This document shows, piece after piece, positions 33,964 to 42,773 of a stretch of DNA of 64,000 bases (within the stretch, counting starts at the first letter, position 1; the number at the start of each line of letters is the position of its first letter). The position numbers and the translations under genes were made by a program. The DNA is taken from contig JAUPFV010000001.1 of the NCBI GenBank assembly GCA_036936605.1, forward strand, positions 166,618,643 to 166,682,642, in the 5' to 3' direction. This stretch comes from Limnanthes douglasii subsp. nivea. Its lineage: Eukaryota > Streptophyta > Magnoliopsida > Brassicales > Limnanthaceae. The notes under the pieces were generated by a model. That model did not search any database and was not told the DNA's origin. It saw only the letters and a list, made by a program, of their open reading frames with translations.

Positions 33964-35104
33964 CGTGTAATTACTTTTATATTTTTCCGTTAAGAATCAT
34001 ATCCATTTGAAAATTATGTGAAATTTTAGTGATTATGAACTTATTCCCCAATCTACAATTAGTGCTTAATTTATTTCATGTATATAAAAATATTGTAGTA
34101 GAAAAGAGTTGTTCAGTAAATTTATAGATGTATTCGGATTTAGAAGTATATCAGTTGGTCCTGTCGGATATGTTTTTGGAAGAGTGAAAGGTTTTGGTCG
34201 TCTAGTTATTGATAATGATAAAATCCTAATCAACTGCTTAATCAGCAACGAAGAAAGAAGAGGCGGATTTTTTTTTAGATTTCAGGTTTAACTTTTATTT
34301 GTATGAGTTATATAAAACGTCTCGTCTTTTCCTATTTATTTATATTCGTTACTCATATTTTTCAGATAATACTATATATGTATTATCTTACGATGAGTGT
34401 CTCTAATCTTTGAGTTGGAGTGTAACGAAACTTAAAGATTATATAATGGTCGTAAATAATATCTTTATAATGCAATGTTTTTGCTCTTCTTCGTATTTGA
34501 GAGAGTTTATTTATTTTATTTCATCAATTGTCGTAGCTCTATCTTCATTTATCTTTTCTCATGAAGCGTCATTGATCATTAAGAAGAAACTGTGACAGTC
34601 ATGTCGGCTAGACTTCCAAAGTCGTAGGGAGAATTTACCGAATGTCGTAGGTGACTTTGTGTAGATGGTGAGCCTGTAGGCAATAGAGTGGTGTTTTTTT
34701 TTTGTCGTGGGGGTCTCTATATACAGGGGATTAGAAGTAAACCTTACGGTTCTTGTAAGTGATTTTGGTGGACTTATGTGCTGCAAGGGGAAACGCCGAA
34801 TTTTTGTTTTTGTTACGTATGCATTGATCGGTTATGTCCTTACAAAATTGAGCTTAGTGTGGCCCAACGCGTAGCCCTGTAAAGGCATACCAATCAGCTT
34901 ATTCGCGAGAGTGATCGATTTGGCCTATTAGGTGGGCTTTATAGGCTTGGTTTATTACCATTTTTCTTATTAATACTAGTACAAGGTATTGGGCTCAGTG
35001 TGACCAACGCAGCCACAAGGGAGTGGCTAATTAGTCCGTTCGTATTATTGGACTCAATTGGTCTGGGCTCAGTATGATCCCTTGCGTAACCCGTAAGCAT
35101 GGTT

Positions 35105-35109
35105 AATGA
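35105..35109. repeat. Target-site duplication of Tat-II, left, AATGA
   Basis: Five bases directly before the 5' LTR, identical to 46233-46237. Confidence 0.93.
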
Positions 35110-35439
35110 TGATGAGGGCGGAATTCGCCGATCTAAGTTATAGGGGCAAAAACACAATAAATAATATGTGGCGTAGTTAATAGAGTATTCAGGGTCCTTC
35201 GAGGACCAATATGCAAAGATAAAAATAGTAGAGGGGCCTCGTTGTTATGTAATGAACGGCCCACTAAGAGCTTAAATGGGTCCTCCTTATTTTAGTATAA
35301 AAGGGTGACCCACTTGCCTAAAAAGGGCATTGAATATTATTTTCTACGAATCTTCCTTCATCTCTCTACACTTTCTCTCTCTAGTCACATCTGGCACAAA
35401 GATCCTAAATATATTCCCTAAACAACTACTGACTCATCA
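35110..35439 (+). repeat. 5' LTR of Tat-II
   Basis: 330 bp, matching 45903-46232 except at 35359 (c, against t at 46152) and 35377 (c, against a at 46170). Carries the promoter. Confidence 0.97.
35296..35302 (+). promoter_or_regulatory. LTR TATA box
   Basis: TATAAAA in the 5' LTR (copy at 46089-46095 in the 3' LTR). Transcription of the genomic RNA probably starts about 30 bp downstream. Confidence 0.75.
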
Positions 35440-35440
35440 T

Positions 35441-35456
35441 TGGCGCCGTCTGTGGG
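35441..35456 (+). promoter_or_regulatory. Primer-binding site of Tat-II, tRNA-Asp type
   Basis: TGGCGCCGTCTGTGGG, one base after the LTR. The first nine bases match the complement of plant tRNA-Asp and the last three G are also compatible; the middle is mismatched. Confidence 0.8.
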
Positions 35457-35510
35457 AAACAGTGATACCAAAAAGGAATCTTTTGTTCTTTGAAAATCAC
35501 ATTTTTCGGA

Positions 35511-37100
35511 ATGAACAGCGAAGCGGCAATAGAGAGGGACGGAAGAGAAGTCGTCCGAGCCGTCTCCGGGTCGGAAGGCGCGGTAGTCCCCGGCCGAGAA
35601 AGACACGGCGGACGGGACAAGCGGTCAACTCTGATAATGACCCGCAAGCAACTCCTCGAGGACATTGCTCGGTTAGAAGAAGAAAGGGAGCGGGCATTGG
35701 GCGAGAAAAGAGCTCGGGAAGGAAAGGGCAAAGAGCCCCTCCTGGAGGATCGGGGGGCAGCTGGCCATGGCCACGATCCGCGAATAGAGGCCCGACCTGT
35801 TAGGTACTACAGGGATTCTCTCCCCGATGATGAAGAAGCAGCTAGGACTCGTCGGAACCTTGAGAACCATCGGGCCATGACATCAGACTACCCCTCAGAC
35901 GATTCGTCGGGCAAAAAATACCTACGGCGGGAAAGAGTTCAGCGAGCGCAAAAAAATCGATCCCGACGCCTTCGAGGGTCCAGGGCAGATCCTCTGCAAT
36001 ATAAGAAGGGCGGCACCGATAAGCCGACCCCGGTATCCTTTGAGAAAGAAGAAATGCATACCGCCAGCCGCGGAGAGTGGGAAATATTGCCACCGGTTCC
36101 GTGGCAACCGTCGAATAGCCAGAACCATGGTTACAGAACCAGTAGCCAATTCGTCAGCCCGGGAGTCGAGGGGCTCTATGGAGTTAGGACCGAGGGTCTT
36201 GGGGGAGGAGCATGTGAGCTCGGAGTCAACTGGAGGGCCTCTCCATTGTCCGATGAGATATTAGCGGGACAGCTCCCGAGGAGATTTGACATTTCTAAGC
36301 TAGAAAAATACGACGGGAAAAAGGACCCGGATAACCATTTGGAGGCTTTCAAAAACTTCATGTTAAGCTTCGACAACGATGACAAGCTCATGTGTAGAGC
36401 ATTTTCTATGACTTTCAAAGACAGAGCTTCAAAGTGGTACAACCGCTTGCCGCAGGGTTGCATTCGGAACTTCGGAACTTTCTGGACGATATTCAGGCAA
36501 CACTTCGTCGGAAGTAAGAGTTTCCGTGCAAATGGAGATACCATCATGAATTGTAGACAAAAGCTGGGGGAGAGCCTCAGAGAGTACACAAGGCGGTTCA
36601 TCGACGCGAAAACTGACCTGGACCATTGCGAAGAGAACGTGGCTCTAACGGCGTTTCGTTTGGGCCTACTCCCGGGGCCGATGAAGCAAGGCGTGACAAA
36701 AAAGTAAGCATTCACTTTTTCCGCGCTTTTGGCGCAAATAGAGAAGCAGATATTAATCGAAGAGACAGAAGCGTCTGAGTTGGCGGCCCAGATCCAGCAG
36801 AGTGCCCAAGCGTCGGTCGTAATAAGGCAGGGCTCCCGGTCAGATTACGCCAGGGCGGCCCAACCAGTTAGCACGATACACCCGAGCCCACCTACGTCGA
36901 CCAAACCTCCGACCCCAACCGGTCTGAGACCAAGACAAACTGGACAGGCGATTTCTCGACCCATGTCCAACAAGTGGACGCGACCTGCCTACTTCGCGGA
37001 CCTCACGGAGTGCGTGTCATCGATCTACGAAAAAACCAAGAGGAGCGGAATGTACCGAAGACCTTTCCCCATCCCGACGCCCCGGGAACAAAGGAATAAC
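35511..37100 (+). pseudogene. Tat-II gag, one in-frame stop
   Basis: Capsid protein. The ATG at 35511 opens a charged N-terminal region (LLEDIARLEEERERAL coiled coil). Capsid core: RRFDISKLEKYDGKKDPDNH, FKDRASKWYNRLPQG, FWTIFRQHFVGS, LGESLREYTRRF. TAA at 36705-36707 (GVTKK, stop, AFTFSALLAQIEKQ) interrupts the same frame, which then continues, so this is a nonsense change rather than a boundary. Near 37100-37160, RYCRYQEDVAHDTKDC resembles the Tat C.YH...GH.T..C zinc-binding motif, with the first His replaced by Gln. Protease follows without frame change. Confidence 0.92.
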
Positions 37101-38294
37101 CGCTATTGCCGCTACCAAGAAGACGTCGCGCATGACACGAAGGATTGCATAGCCTTGAAGAAGGAGATACAGATGCTCATAGAACATGGGAACCTGTTGG
37201 AGTATGTAAAGAAGGCACAGCAGGGCACGACCTCGAAAGAAGTGGTGATCGTACCAAAACCAGAAACGACCATGGCCATTTCGGAGGTGACCGACCACTT
37301 CGACGTGACAGTTGAGTACCTTGATCCCGAGGTCAACCGCAATATCATCGGGATCATTGAGGAGGAGGCAGAAGAAAGCGTCGGTAGCGTCCGTGGTTTC
37401 TGTGAATTTTTTGAGTCATTAACTTTTTCCGGGGGAGGACCAATGACGGGAGACCCGCACTCGTCTAGGAAAAGGCACTCGGTCGACCAAACCATGCAGC
37501 CGAAAACCCAAACTTGCTTCAAAACCGGAAGTGCCCTTTCCCCGACCTCGCGCTTCGGTGACCCAAAAGCTAACCACGATATTATCGAGATCATTGAGGA
37601 AGAAGTCGAGGAAAGTATCGGTAAAGTGCGAGGCCTTTGTAATCTTTTTGAATCCCTGACAATTTTCGGCGGGGATTCGATGGCGGGAGTCACTCATTCT
37701 TCCAGGAAAAGGCACATCGTCAACTTGACCACCCAGCTGGAAGCCAGATCTTGCTTCCAAACCAGAAGCGCCCCCTCGCCGATTTTGCATTTCGACGACG
37801 ACGACATGAGGGACATAGCCGGACCGCATGAGGATGCCATTGTGATCGGGGCAGCAATCGCGGGAGAGGAGGTGCGGCGTATCTTGGTAGACACCGGGAG
37901 TTCGGCCAATATCATCTTCGCGTCTACTTTTGCCAAGTTCAGGACGCGGCCAGTGATTGCGCGATCCGACCGCACCATTGTCGGGTTTACGGGGTCAGCA
38001 GCCGACGTAATAGGAGAGTTCGAGGGCGTGGTCCAGTTAGGCCGCGGTCCATTTAAAAAGGAGGTCACGGTTTTGTTTATAGTGGTGGACGCGCCGGCCT
38101 CACACAACGCCATTCTTGGCCGATCTTGGATATCGCGCATGCATGCTGTGACTTCTACAATTCATCAATGTGTGAAGTACGTGGTCGGGAACAACGTAGG
38201 GGTGGTCCGAAGCAGCCAGAAAGCAGCGCGGGAATGTTACCGAGCTGCGTTGGCGCCGAAAAAAGACCAAGAAATGTTTCCAGCTCAAGAATAG
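37100..38294 (+). CDS. Tat-II gag C-terminal region and aspartic protease, ending in a readthrough-type UAG
   Basis: Same frame as gag. A spacer (37323-37796) consists of two tandem 79-residue repeats rich in acidic residues. The protease follows: RRILVDTGSSANIIF with the catalytic D-T-G, DRTIVGFTGSAADVIGEFEG, and DAPASHNAILGRSWI, the ILGR block of retropepsins. The protein ends FPAQE then TAG at 38292-38294. The frame stays open after it directly into RT. An N-terminal part is lost if the gag stop at 36705 is not bypassed. Confidence 0.9.
37323..37796 (+). repeat. 237-bp in-frame duplication, 79 residues twice
   Basis: Copy 1 (37323-37559) reads IIGIIEEEAEESVGSVRGFC, FFESLTFSGG, SSRKRHSVD; copy 2 (37560-37796) reads IIEIIEEEVEESIGKVRGLC, LFESLTIFGG, SSRKRHIVN. 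Period exactly 237 bp. The copies are clearly diverged, so this is older than the insertion. Confidence 0.93.
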
Positions 38295-38340
38295 CAATTA
38301 AGGGGGGTCCCCCCGGGATCACAACCGGTGGATGACCCCC
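38292..38340 (+). promoter_or_regulatory. Candidate stop-codon readthrough signal between protease and RT
   Basis: TAG (38292-38294) is followed by CAATTA (38295-38300), an exact match to the UAG-CAR-YYA context that allows readthrough in tobamoviruses. Downstream, GGGGGTC (38303-38309) can pair with GACCCCC (38334-38340) as a 7-bp stem. The reading frame is open on both sides, and RT has no obvious initiator of its own at its start. This would set the gag-pro to pol ratio. Confidence 0.7.
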
Positions 38341-39218
38341 GGGAGGCCCCAAGCCTTTTGACAACAGACGAGGAATGTGAACTACATCATTTTGCAGCAG
38401 GGCAATATCTGCGGGTCGGGGTAAACCTTTTACCGACCCTAAGGGAACAGCTATTGATCCTCCTACGAGAGAACCTAGACTTGTTTGCATGGTGCTCGGG
38501 GGACGTCACGGGGGTACCAGAATCCTTCGCGATTCACAAGTTGACTATCAACAGAAATGTCAGACCGATCGTTCAAAAGCGTCGGGCTTTTTCCCCCGAA
38601 AAGGCGGATGTAATTCTGCGGGAAGTTGAGAGAATGACCAGCGTCGGGCATATCAAGGAAGCAAAATACCCTTTATGGATCTCTAACCCCGTGCTAGTTA
38701 AAAAGAAAAGCGGGAAATGGAGGATGTGCGTGGACTTTACTGATCTTAATCAGGCATGCCCGAAGGACCCTTTCCCAATGCCGAGGATCGACCAGCTGGT
38801 GGACTCGACGTCGGGTAACAAGCTACTCTCATTTATGGACGCCTATGCCGGTTACAATCAAATTAAGTTACACTCCGCGGATCAGGAGAATACTACGTTC
38901 ATTACGGGTCGGGGACTATATTGCTACAAAGTGATGCCCTTCGGGCTGAAGAACGCTGGCGCGACATACCAAAGGCTAGTGAACAGGACATTTGAAGGCC
39001 AGATCGGGAGAAACATGGAGGTTTACATCGATGACATGTTGGTCAAAAGCGGGACCGATGAAGCCCATCTCGCCGATCTCAGGGAAACTTTTGGTAACCT
39101 ACGAGGGATCAACCTTAAGCTAAACCCGGAGAAATGTTCCTTCGGGGTCCGATCAGGGAAATTCTTGGGATTCTTCGTCAGTGAGAAAGGAATTGACTGC
39201 GAGTCCTGGCCGACATGA
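38295..39218 (+). pseudogene. Tat-II reverse transcriptase
   Basis: Continues the gag-pro frame after the UAG. Motifs: AKYPLWISNPVLVKKKSGKW, RMCVDFTDLNQACPKDPFPM, YAGYNQIKLH, YCYKVMPFGLKNAGATYQRL and the catalytic YIDDMLVKS, then LNPEKCSFGV and GKFLGFFVSEKGID. After GIDC a small deletion (the usual NPDKI-type residues are missing) shifts the frame near 39200, so the frame ends with TGA at 39216-39218. Palm and catalytic Asp pair are intact. Confidence 0.95.
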
Positions 39219-40051
39219 CTCCTCCCCGAAGTGTCAAAGAAGTCCAGATCCTAACCGGGCGACTGGCCGCCCTAAATCGTTTCATTTCTCGATCATCTGA
39301 TAAATGCGCTCCGTTTTTTGAGGTCCTACGACAGGCGAAAATTTTTGTTTGGACTCCTGAGTGCAACAAGGCGTTTTTAGGGATCAAAGAGCACCTATCG
39401 TCCCCGAACCGCCTCACCAAGCCTACTATGGGCGACACGTTGTTCCTCTACATTGCGGTCACGGACTATGCGGTCAGCGCAGCTCTAATCAGCGAATCGG
39501 GGCCGGCTCCGACAGCGGTATACTATGTGAGCAAAAGCTTACTGGACGCCGAAACTCGGTACCTAAAACTGGAGAAAATGGCGCTGGCCCTGGTAACGGC
39601 AGCGCGGAAAATGCGCCCATACTTCCAAGCCCACCCTATTGTCGTCCGCACATCATTTCCGCTCAAGTACGTTTTTCAACGACCAGACATGTCCGGGAGA
39701 ATATCCAAGTGGTCGGTAGAATTAGGGGATTTCGACATCGAATTTGAACCCCGAACATCTATCAAAGGCCAGGTCCTGGCCGATTTTTTAGTCGAGTTCC
39801 ACTCAGAACGACCCGAACAGGAGGCGCCTTCACAAGAGGTGGCGAAGGGCGAATGGACCGTCCGCACTGATGGGGGAGCGAACGTTAATGGTTGTGGGGC
39901 GGGGATTCAAATTGTAACTCCGTCGGGTGTGAGTATGCTCCAGGCCATCCGTTTTGGTTTTCATACGTCGAACAATGAAGCAGAATATGAGGCTGCTTTG
40001 GCAGGGTTACGTTGGCACAGGTGTGCGGGGCAAGACAAGTACGCCTCATAA
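39206..40051 (+). pseudogene. Tat-II RT connection, RNase H and start of second RNase H
   Basis: Second frame. MTPPRSVKEVQILTGRLAAL is the thumb/connection region; FLYIAVTDYAVSAALISESG, VYYVSKSLLDAETRYLKLEK and LALVTAARKMRPYFQAHPI form the Ty3 RNase H. A linker (RPDMSGRISKWSVELGDFDI) leads into the archaeal-type second RNase H: WTVRTDGGANVNGCGAG and FGFHTSNNEAEYEAALAGLR. A one-base deletion near 40010 moves the rest into the third frame. Confidence 0.93.
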
Positions 40052-41577
40052 GCGACTCCCAACTTTTAATAAACCAAGCCTCGGGAAGTGCGGAGGCTCT
40101 GAAGGATCATCTGGTACAGTACCTAGCGGCGTTAAGAATTTCGGCCGCTTCTTTTGACAAAGTCACATATGAGCATGTCCCAAGAAATGAAAACACAACA
40201 GCGGACTCTTTGGCAACGATTTCCTGCTCTACCAGTTATCCTTGGGTAATAGAGCAAGAGAGCCCGTCCATCGTTAAACGACATGAGTTGGAAAACCGAC
40301 CTGAAATCGCATGCCAGATCTCTTCGGTTGCAACTTCGGACTGGCGGCGGGGAATTATCTCTTTCTTGGCTGAAGGTCGGCTTCCCGACGACACCGCCTC
40401 GGCACGAAAATTGCGCAACAAAGCACGGGGCTACGTCCTTTTAGGGGATGTGTTGTACAAAAAATCTTTTAGCCGACCTCTGCTTCGATGTTTAGGTTTC
40501 AACGAATCTCAAGTAATTTTGTCCGAACTACATGATGGGGAGGGCGCGGCGCATTGTGGGTACAAGGCTCTGATTAGGAGAGTTTTTCTTGCGGGATTCT
40601 ATTGGCCGACAATAACGGCAGACGCAAGACTCATAGTAAAAACCTGTGATACGTGTCAAAGGTTCGCAAACGCAATCAACATACCCGCATCTCCCCTAGA
40701 ATCCATATCCGAAGGGCTGCCCTTTGACCGATGGGGAATCGACCTCGTCGGACCATTACCAATGGCATCGGGAGGAAGGCAAACTATTGTCGTCGCGGTA
40801 GATTACTTCTCCAAGTGGGTCGAAGCCAAACCTCTATCCGCCACGAAGACCAAAGATATTGTCAAATTCATCTGGGCGAACATTTGTTGCCGGTTCGGGG
40901 TGCCCCAGCGGCTAACTATGGACAACGGGCCACAGTTTAATAGTGCGGAGATGAAGGCGTTCTGCATCACTCATAATATCCGACAATGTTTCTCTGCTCC
41001 TTTTCATCCACAAGCCAATGGCCAGGTCGAAGTAACAAACCGAACCATTCTGGATGGCCTCAGAAAGAACCTCGAGGGAAAAGCCGGAAAATGGCCCGAC
41101 TACTTGCAAGAAGTGTTATGGGCTTACCGAACCACACCCCGCACGGCTACCCAAGAGTCACCTTACGCTTTAGTGTATGGTATGGACGCGGTCACTCCCG
41201 CGGAATCTATTTTTCCTTCTTTCAGGGTCGGAACTTATCAGGAGGAGACGAATGACGACAGCCGGCGACTCGAGCTCGACCTCATAGAAGAGAAGCGCCA
41301 TCGCGCCCATTTAAACTCTTTACACTACCAGACTTTAATGAGAAGTCGATACGCAGCCAAAGTCCGCCGTCGGGAGTTTAAGGTCGGAGATAAGGTTCTG
41401 CGACGCGTTTTCCTTCTCACAAAGGACATGAGCCTCGGAAAGCTTGCCCCAAATTGGGAGGGACCCTACGAAATTGTCGAGAAAATCAAGAGCGGGACGT
41501 ACCGCCTGCAGAATCGGCTAGGACACCTCTTAAGGCTACCATGGAATATTGAGCACTTGAAATTGTATCTAGAATAG
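40012..41577 (+). pseudogene. Tat-II second RNase H (C-terminal part) and integrase
   Basis: Third frame, 521 residues. First the end of the archaeal-type RNase H (ARQVRLISDSQLLINQ, VPRNENTTADSLA). Then integrase: zinc-binding ELHDGEGAAHCGYKAL with CDTCQRF (HHCC), catalytic core with FDRWGIDLVGPLP (D), TMDNGPQFNS (D) and HPQANGQVEVTNRTIL (E), then WAYRTTPRTATQESPYALVY and the C-terminal WEGPYEIVEKIKSGTYRL. All catalytic residues are present. It ends at TAG 41575-41577. As a separate frame it could not be made as part of one polyprotein in this copy. Confidence 0.95.
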
Positions 41578-41805
41578 TTTGTAATTAACGATGTATTTCG
41601 CATTATGTTCCACTTGGTTCAGGTTTGTAAACGGTCGGGGATGCACTCTTTCCTACCTCGGTGGCGCGAGGAGGTTTTAACGAGGCATCAGCCAAAACCC
41701 GACCCACATTTTTGTTAATCAAAAAGTCTTTTTCCTTCCAAATATTAAATCGTTGCGACTTTGGACAGCTGACGAGCTGGACGTCGTCCGTTTCTATTAA
41801 TATCA

Positions 41806-42580
41806 CTCGATCTACAGAACCTTAAATGGGTTTTTCGGTTTTACCGATCTACATATTAGTTTTCCCGACCCTCTGGAAAAACTTTCGAGGACAACTCGAT
41901 CTACAGAACCTTAAATGGGTTTTTCGGTTTTACCGATCTACATATTAGTTTCCCCGACCCTCTGGAAAAACTTGCGAGGACAACTCGATCTACAGAACCT
42001 TAAATGGGTTTTTCGGTTTTACCGATCTACATATTAGTTTTCCCGACCCTCTGGAAAAACTTTCGAGGACAACTCGATCTACAGAACCTTAAATGGGTTT
42101 TTCGGTTTTACCGATCTACATATTAGTTTTCCCGACCCTCTGGAAAAACTTTCGAGGACAACTCGATCTACAGAACCTTAAATGGGTTTTTCGGTTTTAC
42201 CGATCTACATATTGGTTTTCCCGACCCTCTGGAAAAACTTTCGAGGACAACTCGATCTACAGAACCTTAAATGGGTTTTTCGGTTTTACCGATCTACATA
42301 TTAGTTTTCCCGACCCTCTGGAAAAACTTTCGAGGACAACTCGATCTACAGAACCTTAAATGGGGTTTTCGGTTTTACCGATCTACATATTAGTTTTCCC
42401 GACCCTCTAGAAAAACTTTCGAGGACAACTCGATCTACAGAACCTTAAATGGGTTTTTCGGTTTTACCGATCTACATATTAGTTTTCCCGACCCTCTGGG
42501 AAAACTTTCGCTGACATCGATCTTAAGAGCCTTATAGGTTCTTCGGTTTTACCGATCTACATGAATACCTTACTAGCCTT
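41806..42580. repeat. 89-bp tandem array of Tat-II, eight full copies plus a degenerate ninth
   Basis: Copies start with ctcgatctacagaaccttaa at 41806, 41895, 41984, 42073, 42162, 42251, 42340 and 42429, exactly 89 bp apart, nearly identical. A decayed ninth runs 42518-42580. It lies between the end of integrase and the end of the antisense gene. Such arrays are known in Tat elements and can seed satellites. Confidence 0.97.
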
Positions 42581-42773
42581 TAAGAAAAACTTTCAATATT
42601 ACTTTAGCCCGCAGAGTCACGATGTACGAAAAGACATAGCAGCAAATTCAATATATAGTCACAGGGGGCCCCATGACCCCCAAAAAAGAAAGTTAGAAAG
42701 ATTCATCAAAACAACAGAGGGGCCTACGGCCCCAAAGAGTTACACTATTTTAAAAAAAACGGGGAGAACGGTG

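Larger units (their letters stand above)
32700..35104. other. AT-rich intergenic, left flank of Tat-II
   Basis: No gene recognised. Contains the simple repeats listed separately. From about 34590 to 35104 the base composition is less AT-rich (gtcgtgggggtctctatata, tgggctcagtgtgaccaacg), which may be an old LTR or promoter remnant, but no partner sequence was found. Confidence 0.5.

Noticed and set aside
34590..35104. Solo LTR left of Tat-II
   Set aside because: Composition is suggestive, but no terminal TG/CA pair with flanking duplication or second copy could be found.
37112..37693. 193-codon open stretch on the minus strand
   Set aside because: Mirror of the GC-rich gag spacer duplication of Tat-II; a compositional shadow.
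42093..42359. Periodic 88-codon protein
   Set aside because: Consists of the 89-bp tandem repeat read through three copies; no start context or homology.
41806..42580. CRISPR-like regular array
   Set aside because: Units are contiguous 89-bp repeats with no unique spacers, inside a plant retrotransposon.
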